From assembly GCA_021732085.1 (NCBI GenBank), contig JAKFVQ010000016.1, positions 1 through 50,841 of the forward strand: DNA of 50,841 nt, read 5' to 3'. Positions within the stretch are counted from its first letter, which is position 1, and each line of letters begins with the position of its first letter. Source of the DNA: Candidatus Obscuribacterales bacterium (GTDB taxonomy: Bacteria; Cyanobacteriota; Vampirovibrionia; Obscuribacterales; Obscuribacteraceae). The notes under the pieces were generated by a model. The model saw nothing but the letters and a program-made list of their open reading frames with translations, searched no databases and had not been told where the DNA came from. Positions 43,887 through 50,841 of this stretch are shown one piece after another. The translations under genes were made by a program, and so were the position numbers.

Positions 43887-45105
43887 GCTACAAGATTCGC
43901 CTAAGTGGGTTCGCAATCTGTTCTGGCAAATCCCATTGCTCAGTGTTGTCTTGTTATTAGGCGGTCACGTTCAACAATTGTTTGATAACAGCATCGATAA
44001 AATGATGCCTGAGGCTGCCAGTTTTACTTCCACGCATAATCAAAAACCCAGCGGCTACAGTGCACTGATGGAGCTTGCCCAGCGGGTTGGAATGAGAACC
44101 CAGCAATGGGGAATGCCTTATCGCGATCTTAAAAAGGAGCATGGCACGCTTGTGCTGGTATCGCCCAGCCATCCGCTTAAAGACTTTGAAATCGATCAGT
44201 TGTTGCGTTGGGTCGAAGCCGGTAACAATCTCATTTATCTAGATCAATTCAAGTATGGCAATGGCGAGCATCTCTTGGAGAAGCTCGGAGTCAAGCTTGA
44301 AGTGTTGCAAGATGCTGGTGACGATGACATCGTGATCGACAAAGTTCCGGCTGTCGATGAATCCGCACACGTAAAACGACTTGTCCTTTCTAGTGATACA
44401 CGCTTGAAAGGCGGCAAGGCGATTGCTGATGATAAAGACGGTGCGTTTTTGCTTCAGCTCAATGAGGGAAAAGGGCGGGTGCTTTTAGGTACAACTCCAA
44501 ACTTGTGTGCAAACAGACGAATGGCTGACACGGGGCAATGGGGCAATTTTCAATTCATGGTTAATTGGCTCAAAGCGAACGGTGGCGATGTGATTTTTGA
44601 CGAGCGCGTTCATGGCTACGCCCTCTCGCAAAGTCTCTTTGCTGCCATCGCTGAGACGCCGCTCGGTCTGGTTTGCGTGCAATTGTGCCTGATATTCTTT
44701 GTTGCCCTCCTTAGCTTGAACCAGAGATTTGGTCGCATGCACGTCGTTCGGGAATCGCGCAAAATCGCCAGTTCTGAGTTCATTGACGGAATGGCACGCA
44801 CTTATTTAAAAGCGCGGGCCTATGACGCAGCTTTTCAGATTCTCTATATCTCGTTCCGGCACCGGCTCTGCAAGGCTGTGTCTCTGCCGCCGGACGAAGC
44901 TGCCGAATCACTCGCTCACGCGTGGTCTAGCTCGGCTCCTGTGAGCCACGATGACGCATTGAATTTTTTGAAAAAGGCTGATGCGCTGGCGGGAAGGCAA
45001 AAAATAGCAGAGGAGGAGCTTGTAGAGGCAATCACGCAATGCGATCGGCTCTACCAAACATCAAGATCGTCGATCGCCCTTCAAACGCGCAGGATTGGCG
45101 GTTAA
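43876..45105 (+). CDS. DUF4350 membrane protein
   Basis: 409 residues from an ATG at 43876 that overlaps the DUF4129 stop, with GGAG seven bases upstream; the open frame extends upstream but only as an overlap. An N-terminal membrane helix (residues about 15-35) precedes a DUF4350 domain with YSALMELAQRVGM and LLRWVEAGNNLIYLD (a Rossmann-like DUF4350 pattern); a second hydrophobic segment near residues 260-280 precedes a cytoplasmic helical tail. Role unknown, but the family is a standard member of MoxR neighbourhoods. Confidence 0.85.
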   Translation: MWAKLQDSPKWVRNLFWQIPLLSVVLLLGGHVQQLFDNSIDKMMPEAASFTSTHNQKPSGYSALMELAQRVGMRTQQWGMPYRDLKKEHGTLVLVSPSHPLKDFEIDQLLRWVEAGNNLIYLDQFKYGNGEHLLEKLGVKLEVLQDAGDDDIVIDKVPAVDESAHVKRLVLSSDTRLKGGKAIADDKDGAFLLQLNEGKGRVLLGTTPNLCANRRMADTGQWGNFQFMVNWLKANGGDVIFDERVHGYALSQSLFAAIAETPLGLVCVQLCLIFFVALLSLNQRFGRMHVVRESRKIASSEFIDGMARTYLKARAYDAAFQILYISFRHRLCKAVSLPPDEAAESLAHAWSSSAPVSHDDALNFLKKADALAGRQKIAEEELVEAITQCDRLYQTSRSSIALQTRRIGG

Positions 45106-45207
45106 TTGAATAAGTAAAGTCTTGCTCCTGAAAAGGTGCTTCTGAGATTGTATTAGGTTAAGATCAACAGGACTTTCCCGGAGGGACTTCTCCTGAGTAC
45201 TCAGCTT

Positions 45208-46152
45208 GTGCAATCGATTGCCGAAACATTTGGGCGAATAAGCAACGCTTTGAAGGGCTTCATTGTTGGGCAAGACGCTGTTATTGACCAGCTCCTGGTG
45301 GCGCTTCTTGCCGACGGACATGTCCTTCTTGAAGGAGTGCCGGGCACCGCGAAAACCCTACTAGTCAAGACTTTGTCAAAGATGCTCGGTGCTGAGTTCG
45401 GTCGAATTCAGCTGACGCCCGATATGTTGCCTTCAGATATTTTGGGAACGAGCGTCTACGATTTGAACACCAAGACGTTCAGTGTCAAGAAGGGACCGAT
45501 CTTTACAAGCTTACTGCTAGCAGATGAGATCAATCGCACTGCACCGAAGACGCAATCCGCCCTGCTGGAAGCGATGGAAGAACGCCAGGTAACTATTGAT
45601 GGGCAATCAGGCAAGTTGCCTGATCTTTTCATGGTCGTTGCGACGCAGAATCCAGTCGAATTTGAGGGGACTTACCCGCTGCCGGAAGCACAGCTCGACC
45701 GCTTCATGTTGAAAATTCTGGTTGGCTATCCTGAAGGTGATGCCGAGCATAAGATGCTGGTCAATTGGCAAAGTGGAGTCTACGACCGAAAGGCGGCAGA
45801 GGTCCAAGCAGTTGTTGCTCCATCTGAAATTCTAGAGTGTCGTGCAAAACTGAAAGAGCTAAAAGTCGAGGATAGCATCTTCAATTATTTGATGAATCTC
45901 GTTCAGAAATCTCGCAATCTTTCCGATGTGCAGTTGGGTGCTAGCCCTCGTGCCGCGCTCGCCTGGCTGGCTGCTGCTAAAGCTCATGCAGCTATAGAAG
46001 GAAGAGATTTCGTCACCCCGGACAACATCAAGTTCGTAGCGCATCCAATTCTGCGCCATCGCTTGATACTTACTCCCGAGTCTGAGCTTGAGGGAATTAC
46101 AACAACACAAGCGATAAACAAGCTGTTAGGTCTCGTTCCGGTGCCCCGCTAA
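45208..46152 (+). CDS. MoxR-family AAA+ ATPase
   Basis: 314 residues from a GTG at 45208. Walker A GVPGTAKT at residues 43-50, Walker B with DE at 106-107 (LLLADEINRT), the sensor ATQNPVEFEGTYPLPEAQLDRF, and the C-terminal MoxR lid are all present. MoxR proteins are chaperone-like ATPases that mature or assemble partner complexes. The GTG lacks a ribosome binding site, but GGAGGG at 45180-45185 lies seven bases before an in-frame CTG at 45193 which would add five residues; the true start may be that CTG. Confidence 0.94.
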   Translation: MQSIAETFGRISNALKGFIVGQDAVIDQLLVALLADGHVLLEGVPGTAKTLLVKTLSKMLGAEFGRIQLTPDMLPSDILGTSVYDLNTKTFSVKKGPIFTSLLLADEINRTAPKTQSALLEAMEERQVTIDGQSGKLPDLFMVVATQNPVEFEGTYPLPEAQLDRFMLKILVGYPEGDAEHKMLVNWQSGVYDRKAAEVQAVVAPSEILECRAKLKELKVEDSIFNYLMNLVQKSRNLSDVQLGASPRAALAWLAAAKAHAAIEGRDFVTPDNIKFVAHPILRHRLILTPESELEGITTTQAINKLLGLVPVPR

Positions 46153-46154
46153 AT

Positions 46155-47459
46155 ATGACGGCAAGCAAGACACTATACATTTTATTGGTGATTGCTTGTC
46201 TTTTGTTCTTGCTAAAATTTGCGGTCCCGGAAGCCGGTCTTGCTGCCTTCGCAATCGATGCTGTAATTCTGGTGGCATTGATTGCTGATTATTTTCTGAC
46301 CGTTCCTGCCAAGGCTCTTTCGGTGCAGCGCGCTGTTGCTGAGCGTCTGTCAATTGGGCGTGATAATCAGGTAACAATAGAAGTCTTTAGCCAGGCTTGC
46401 GAAAATCTGAAACTCAAATTGCGTGATTCGTTTCCGTTAGCCATTGATGCTGATGTGCAGGAGTTCGATTTTGAACTAGCACCAAACAGTAAGGCGACTT
46501 TGAATTACAACTTGAAGCCGATGAGGCGCGGTGCTTTTGAGTTCGGCGATATTGCCGCCCGCTACAAAAGTAAGTTCGGTTTGTTTTGGAGGCAGATCGT
46601 TTTTCCTTCACCACACAAAGTGCGGGTGTATAGCGATCTCAAAGCGTTGCAAGAGTTATCGGTAAAGTTAGCGCATTCCTCCGAGTTCGGTGATTTGAAG
46701 GTTCGCAAGCGCGGGCAAGGTACGGATTTTGCCAGCCTTCGCGAATACATCAGCGGTGACGACGTACGTTCTATGGACTGGAAGGCAACGGCGCGGCGCG
46801 ATAGACCAGTGCTGCGTGTTTATGAGGTGGACAAAGAACAGGCGATGATGGTGCTTGTCGATGCCGGACGGATGATGGTTTCTGATCTGGAAGGTTTGAG
46901 CCGTTTTGATCACGCACTTAATGCGGCACTATCCTTGGTGCTCACCGGTCTGATGAGAAATGATCAGGTTGGCTTGGGAATATTTGCCGACAAGCCAATT
47001 TTATTCATGCCTCCTCGGCGCGGCAAAGCTTACATTTCGCGGATTCTGGAAGCCTGCTGCGATGTTTTTCCGCGTATGGTCGAGCCGGATTATCTAGGCG
47101 CCCTTTCCTATTTCGCCGGAGCGCATAAGTCGCGGTCTTTGATGGTAGTTATCACTGATTTGACCGATCCCACCGGTTCGCAGTCTTTGTTGTCTGGTTT
47201 GGCGAGTTTAAGTCCGCGCCACCTTCCCTTTTGCGTGACTCTGCGCGATCGAAAAGTGGATCACATTGCCGATGACGCAGCACCTGATATCGATGAGATT
47301 ATGAGGAAGGCTGTCGCGAATGATTTAATCGCTCAGCGTGAACTTGCCTTTTCGCATTTAGTTCGCCGCGGATGCCTGATATTGGATTGTCCGCCGCAAG
47401 AACTTTCCACTAAGCTTGTCGACAAATACCTCGAGATAAAAGCGCGCGCGCTGCTCTAA
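46155..47459 (+). CDS. DUF58 protein (von Willebrand A-like)
   Basis: 434 residues. Two N-terminal hydrophobic helices (about residues 6-22 and 26-50), a beta-rich part, then the DUF58 signature REYISGDDVRSMDWKATARRD near residues 195-217, and a VWA-like fold with MVLVDAGRMM in place of the usual DxSxSM. It starts three bases after the MoxR stop, so MoxR and DUF58 are surely one transcript; DUF58 proteins are frequent MoxR partners. A terminator follows about 66 bases after the stop. Confidence 0.92.
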   Translation: MTASKTLYILLVIACLLFLLKFAVPEAGLAAFAIDAVILVALIADYFLTVPAKALSVQRAVAERLSIGRDNQVTIEVFSQACENLKLKLRDSFPLAIDADVQEFDFELAPNSKATLNYNLKPMRRGAFEFGDIAARYKSKFGLFWRQIVFPSPHKVRVYSDLKALQELSVKLAHSSEFGDLKVRKRGQGTDFASLREYISGDDVRSMDWKATARRDRPVLRVYEVDKEQAMMVLVDAGRMMVSDLEGLSRFDHALNAALSLVLTGLMRNDQVGLGIFADKPILFMPPRRGKAYISRILEACCDVFPRMVEPDYLGALSYFAGAHKSRSLMVVITDLTDPTGSQSLLSGLASLSPRHLPFCVTLRDRKVDHIADDAAPDIDEIMRKAVANDLIAQRELAFSHLVRRGCLILDCPPQELSTKLVDKYLEIKARALL

Positions 47460-47525
47460 AATACTATGACTGCTGCATTCAGCCTTGGTTCAGAAGATTG
47501 CAATCTGATCATAGAAAAAGGCAAG

Positions 47526-47545
47526 GACGCTGCAGCGTCGTTTTT
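47526..47545 (+). terminator. Terminator of the MoxR-cluster operon
   Basis: GACGC-TGCA-GCGTC palindrome at 47526-47539 followed by G and TTTTT (47541-47545). It is 67 bases after the DUF58 stop and before the convergent regulator gene. Confidence 0.7.
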
Positions 47546-47561
47546 AACCAAATGCAGTTCT

Positions 47562-48959
47562 TTATACCAAGTGGTTATCGCAAGCGTATTTGACGAGTGC
47601 GGTTCTGCTCTTCAATTTGAGTTTCTTGCGAATTCTTGAAGCGTGCAGTTCCACTGTTGATTCCGTTAAGAACAATCGCTGTGCAATTTCTCTATTCGCC
47701 AAACCGGACGCGATCAGGCGGAGAACTTCCAATTCACGGGTGGAAAGCGGGCTCTTGATTGGCGCTGCGACAGGAGCGTCTGACGGCGTTTCTTCTTTCG
47801 GCTTACCCATATGTTCAAGTGCGGAACTGATTTGCCTGGTTAAATTGCTGAGCAAATTGACGTTGAAGAGCTGTTCCTTCACGTCCTCGTAAATTTTTGC
47901 GTTATGGAGAGCGGCTGAAATTGCCTGTGACGTGCTCTCCATGAGCTGGATTTCGTGCGCTTGCCATTGTCTGCACATTTCGCTCTGCACAAGTAGTGCA
48001 CCAAAACTGGTGCCATTTACAATGATTGGCACGCCTGCCAAGCTGCCGATGCCGTTCTCAAAAAGCGCTTCAATGCCTTCAACGTACCGCGGGCTCTCGT
48101 GTTTGCGCAGACCTGTTTCATTGATTATTGTAGTGCGCTGCAACATTAAAGAAGCTATGTTTGGCGGAATCGTTGTGCTGCTGTTTAGTCCCAGGGGCGA
48201 TAATTCTTGATCGATATATTCGTGACTTGTCCGGTATGTCGCCCCTTCGTTCTTAATAACAAGGCAGCCTGTAACCTTGAGTATGCGACCTAACGTGTCA
48301 ACCGCGCTTTGTAAGATGGCATCTCGGTCTAAGCGGGCGTTCAGTTTGCTCAAAATAATCCGCAGATGTCTTTCAAACCATAATTCTCTGGCCAGACGTG
48401 CCTGGCTCTCTTGAGCTTCTCTGTGCTCTGGTGTCAGCAAAGCTGACGCCAACACAGTGCTTACCGATTGGCAAATCTCTGGAGTTTCTTCGGTCCAGGC
48501 GCTCTTCTTGTGCATACTCATTAGTCCGAGAAGGACGCCTTCTGGACTCAGCAATGGTTGCAACAAATGCTGCGACCCGCTCATGCCGTTGAGGCTATCT
48601 AGCGATGGAAATTCACCTTGATATGGCTCAATCGATCCCATCTCCCAGGTGTTGAACCAGGATTGTCCGGAGCAGTCTATCGCCGAATTCTTTGGCAGCT
48701 CCGCCAAATGTATGTCAGGCAAAAAGCGACCGGCTCTACCAGGCTCTCTACGCCAAATAATGATCTGGTAAGCGCCTGTGGCAGCCGACAGCTCGCCTAA
48801 AATAGCCGAGCCAGTCTCATTCCTTGTTTGCGTTTTACCAAGGATGATTCCTATTCGTTGCAAGAAATTCGCACATGCTTGTGCGTTGTCGATAGTCTTC
48901 TTCACCGGTTCTTCACTCGGGCCAGGGAAGGGAGGCACACCCGATACCAAGATCAGCAT
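47562..48959 (-). CDS. GAF-domain LuxR-family transcriptional regulator
   Basis: 465 residues. Two GAF-like sensor domains, at about residues 45-175 and 195-370 (the second with GIGSLAGVPIIVNGTSFGALLV), and a LuxR-type HTH at about 400-463 (LSTRELEVLRLIASGLANREIAQRL then STVELHASRIRKKL). It binds DNA and probably responds to a small molecule through the GAF domains. It is transcribed toward the MoxR cluster, convergent with it. GAGG is about 10 bases before the ATG. Confidence 0.93.
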   Translation of the reverse strand: MLILVSGVPPFPGPSEEPVKKTIDNAQACANFLQRIGIILGKTQTRNETGSAILGELSAATGAYQIIIWRREPGRAGRFLPDIHLAELPKNSAIDCSGQSWFNTWEMGSIEPYQGEFPSLDSLNGMSGSQHLLQPLLSPEGVLLGLMSMHKKSAWTEETPEICQSVSTVLASALLTPEHREAQESQARLARELWFERHLRIILSKLNARLDRDAILQSAVDTLGRILKVTGCLVIKNEGATYRTSHEYIDQELSPLGLNSSTTIPPNIASLMLQRTTIINETGLRKHESPRYVEGIEALFENGIGSLAGVPIIVNGTSFGALLVQSEMCRQWQAHEIQLMESTSQAISAALHNAKIYEDVKEQLFNVNLLSNLTRQISSALEHMGKPKEETPSDAPVAAPIKSPLSTRELEVLRLIASGLANREIAQRLFLTESTVELHASRIRKKLKLKSRTALVKYACDNHLV

Positions 48960-49208
48960 AACCGATACACCTCAGATTGGAAGAGGGTTCAACTGATTTT
49001 CAATATGTTTGTTAGCAGTATGTCGATGATCTGCTCAAGAGGACATTTTTGTCTTCTTGAAGATGAGAGAAATTTTATCAAAATATGTGGGAGCCCGAGA
49101 CACGCACTGCACGTCAAAGTTTACGTAAAACGGTCGTTTTGACCATTTGTGCTTGCCAAGAAGGTGCGCTAAAATTAATCTGCGTTCACTTTGAGGAGAG
49201 GGTGTCCA

Positions 49209-49760
49209 GTGCTACCCACCAAAATCCTGCGCAATCTGCGAAAGCAGTTCGGGAAGCGACTTGTAGAGGTCGCTTTGAAGTCACCTACGCTGTTAAACGA
49301 CATCGAGCGGATTAAATCTGAAGGCGTCAAGATTAGACAGGTGGATGGACCTTGTCGCGCTTATTACGATCGCCGCAAGCGGACGATATATATTGGCCGG
49401 TGGTGTCCGCGCAACTACAAACTTATCAGTATTGCTCACGAGTTCGTGCATGCATTGGTGCGACCAACTATTGATCCTGTTGCTGGCGAGACTGGTCGGC
49501 AGGAATTTATTGAGCGCTGCCTCGAAGAAGAGACCGAAGCCATAGTGCACGAAATTAGTATCGTGAAAGAGCTTTTGAAGGCGGGCGTCAAAGTCGATCC
49601 TAAAGAGCTGGAATGGTTGAATCGTTATCGCCGAGGCGGAAGAAAAGCCATTCGCAAGGCGCTGCAAAAAACGATCACCTCAACGACCGGTGAAGATTAT
49701 CCGGAGTATTACGGCAGCTGGTACGACGAAATGATTCCGCAAGCTAAGCGCTTGCCATAA
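49209..49760 (+). CDS. HExxH metallopeptidase-like protein
   Basis: 183 residues from a GTG at 49209, with AGAGGG about six bases upstream; a TTG at 49191 is possible. HEFVH at residues 77-81 is a zinc-type HExxH site in an ISIAHEFVHALVRP setting, similar to M78/ImmA-type or SprT-type peptidases, and several Glu residues ~35 positions later could supply the third ligand. No signal peptide. C-terminal third is basic. No partner gene suggests a specific role. Confidence 0.7.
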   Translation: MLPTKILRNLRKQFGKRLVEVALKSPTLLNDIERIKSEGVKIRQVDGPCRAYYDRRKRTIYIGRWCPRNYKLISIAHEFVHALVRPTIDPVAGETGRQEFIERCLEEETEAIVHEISIVKELLKAGVKVDPKELEWLNRYRRGGRKAIRKALQKTITSTTGEDYPEYYGSWYDEMIPQAKRLP

Positions 49761-49784
49761 ATTTGTGTGGAAATAACCATATAA

Positions 49785-49811
49785 GAACCCATCTATTCAA
49801 ATGATGGGTTC
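49785..49811. terminator. Perfect 9-bp hairpin after the metallopeptidase-like gene
   Basis: GAACCCATC (49785-49793) pairs with GATGGGTTC (49803-49811), loop of nine bases, 25 bases after the stop. No T-run follows. Confidence 0.45.
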
Positions 49812-49849
49812 AGGTGTGTTTATGGGTTGTGAATGCACTTGGGGATCTA

Positions 49850-49964
49850 ATGAAACTAACTGTCATTATTGAAAAAGATGCAGAGAGCGGCTGGCTGACT
49901 GCCATTTGCCCAGCGACCTGGTTGCATCACCCAAGCGGAGAATGAGCATGAATCTCTGGGCTAG
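49850..49964 (+). pseudogene. hicB-family antitoxin remnant, frameshifted and truncated
   Basis: From ATG 49850 the frame gives the start of a HicB partial RNase-H fold, MKLTVIIEKDAESGWLTAIC then P, up to about 49912. After that the frame runs into unrelated residues and a TGA at 49943. Shifting one base forward at about 49913 restores the family sequence PGCITQAENEHESLG before a TAG at 49962-49964. Normal HicB is at least 70-130 residues, so the C-terminal part is also missing. No hicA toxin gene is recognisable beside it. Confidence 0.75.
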
Positions 49965-50007
49965 TTAAACACACAAACTTTTTTTAGAGTGTGTGTTGCT
50001 CTATTTG

Positions 50008-50150
50008 GGGACCCTTGGTTTTTGGCGTTTTTTATCACCATGGCAACCTGAGTGTGTTTTATACATTCCGTCCCAAAAGGTAGGCTGGGTATAGGTTTCT
50101 TCTATGGCAGGCTGCCTGTTGTCATGGTGAGGAAAAACGCACGTCACTAA
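50008..50150 (-). repeat. Inverted-repeat (MITE-like) element, copy 2, opposite orientation
   Basis: Arms at 50028-50047 and 50118-50137 match the copy-1 arms (TTGTCATGGTGAGGAAAAA is identical to that of copy 1; the left arm has three differences). Beyond the arms, GGGACCC-type and GTGACGTG-type flanks also match copy 1 in reverse. The 70-base core is different. It lies just after the hicB remnant and before the repeat-bearing gene. Confidence 0.8.
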
Positions 50151-50256
50151 TAGGCTAATTAAATCTGAGTAGATTAAGACTTTGCCGCATCAAAAAATCT
50201 TACGCTGACATTTTTTTTGGTCTTAGTCATTAAAACACCAGTTTTCTCATCGGCAA

Positions 50257-50841
50257 TTAGGCTGCCTTTTTCTTTGCCAGGCGAGCTGTGCGATATTCTT
50301 CCATGCGCTTCAAAACGTCTTCGTTAATCTCGACTTTGTCGGAGCTGCGAAGATCATTTTTGTCAGTGCGCTTGTTGTTTTCGAGAATGTGATCACGAAT
50401 TGCACGTGCCAGATCGACTCGCTCTTCTGCAGATAATCCTTTGAGCGCTTCGTTGTTGCGCGCCGCTTTATTTACTGAATCGATGGGCCCCTTCGAGGTA
50501 AGAGCGGGAAGCGTTAAACCAATAAGTGGATTTTTCTTTTGAGGTTTTTGTTCAGGTTTTTGCTCAGCAATTTCCTTTTGCACGTCGCTTCCAGCATCTT
50601 TAGATTCAGCAGGAGCGCTTTGATTATCGGAGGGAGAAACTTGCTTGCTGTCAGCCGGAGAGGTTTGACTATCGGAGGGAGAAACTTGCTTGCTGTCAGC
50701 CGGAGAGCTTTGATTATCGGAGGGAGAAACTTGCTTGCTGTCAGCCGGAGAGCTTTGATTATCGGAGGGAGAAACTTGCTTGCTGTCAGCCGGAGAGCTT
50801 TGATTATCGGAGGGAGAAACTTGCTTGCTGTCAGCCGGAGA
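50257..50841 (-). CDS. Protein with 15-residue tandem repeats (5' end outside window)
   Basis: The minus-strand frame is open from the stop at 50257-50259 to the window edge, 194 codons, so the start lies beyond 50841. The visible N-terminal side is at least five copies of SPADSKQVSPSDNQS; the C-terminal ~110 residues are charged and helical (LSAEERVDLARAIRDHILENN) with a Lys-rich end. No family known. A shorter version from a GTG at 50583 is unlikely because the repeats are in frame and conserved. Confidence 0.75.
   Translation of the reverse strand, partial: SPADSKQVSPSDNQSSPADSKQVSPSDNQSSPADSKQVSPSDNQSSPADSKQVSPSDSQTSPADSKQVSPSDNQSAPAESKDAGSDVQKEIAEQKPEQKPQKKNPLIGLTLPALTSKGPIDSVNKAARNNEALKGLSAEERVDLARAIRDHILENNKRTDKNDLRSSDKVEINEDVLKRMEEYRTARLAKKKAA
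50621..50841. repeat. 45-bp in-frame tandem repeat
   Basis: Copies start at 50621, 50666, 50711, 50756 and 50801 (the last cut by the window end). The unit is nearly invariant (the second copy has a few changes) and codes 15 residues on the minus strand. Confidence 0.95.

Overview
The window looks like chromosomal DNA of a diderm (Gram-negative type) bacterium at roughly 50 % GC. My best guess is a non-photosynthetic relative of cyanobacteria (Melainabacteria/Vampirovibrionia, Obscuribacter-like). The reasons are: a respiratory complex I locus carrying nuoABCD-HIJK with no E-F-G genes beside it, an SbtA-type bicarbonate transporter, a short multi-S1-domain ribosomal protein S1, many GAF-domain regulators, and a trimeric autotransporter that requires an outer membrane. 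This placement is inference, not proof. No rRNA, tRNA, transposase or CRISPR array was recognised.

Layout. (1) 1-9212: a conjugation/type IV secretion-like cassette on the + strand: the tail of an unknown Ser/Gly/Pro-rich protein, a VirB6/TrbL-like membrane protein with a very long low-complexity tail, a small two-helix protein in the VirB3/PrgI position, a VirB4 ATPase and two small exported or membrane proteins. (2) 9247-15310: exported proteins, including a WG-repeat lipoprotein and an M1 aminopeptidase. (3) 15506-18109: riboflavin operon ribE-ribBA-ribH. (4) 18953-20374: a GT20 (trehalose-phosphate-synthase-like) enzyme. (5) 20747-25030: minus-strand DUF6265-like protein, SbtA-like transporter and HEAT-like exported protein, separated by extragenic DNA very rich in repeats and palindromes. 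(6) 25032-32126: minus-strand complex I operon nuoA-B-C-D-H-I-J-K. (7) 32409-37269: RNase III, two small proteins, ribosomal protein S1 with a strong terminator, and a GNAT acetyltransferase. (8) 37322-42143, minus strand: a trimeric autotransporter adhesin and a GAF/HD-GYP signalling protein. (9) 42245-47459: a MoxR cluster (membrane protein, DUF4129, DUF4350, MoxR AAA+ ATPase, DUF58). (10) 47562-50841: a GAF/LuxR regulator (-), an HExxH metallopeptidase-like protein (+), a frameshifted hicB remnant, a second copy of an inverted-repeat element, and a repeat-bearing protein that runs off the window (-).

How parts work together. Genes in blocks 1, 3, 6 and 9 are tightly spaced or overlapping and read as operons. 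The T4SS-like block would build an envelope channel powered by VirB4. The rib genes give three of the usual four riboflavin enzymes (no ribD here). The nuo genes encode the membrane arm base and Q-module of complex I; the antiporter subunits L/M/N and the NADH module E/F/G must be elsewhere or absent. The MoxR/DUF58/DUF4129/DUF4350 set is a recurrent AAA+ chaperone neighbourhood of unknown client.

Most unusual: a NuoI with a ~340-residue Lys/Ala/Glu-rich extension ending in four copies of a short motif; a 49-bp tandem array in which every unit folds as a 13-bp hairpin; a mobile-looking inverted-repeat element present twice in opposite orientation with conserved edges and different cores; a GC-rich multi-hairpin block before rpsA; an RNase III with Arg where the family has a metal-binding Asp; and a YadA-like adhesin in a probable cyanobacterial-lineage genome.
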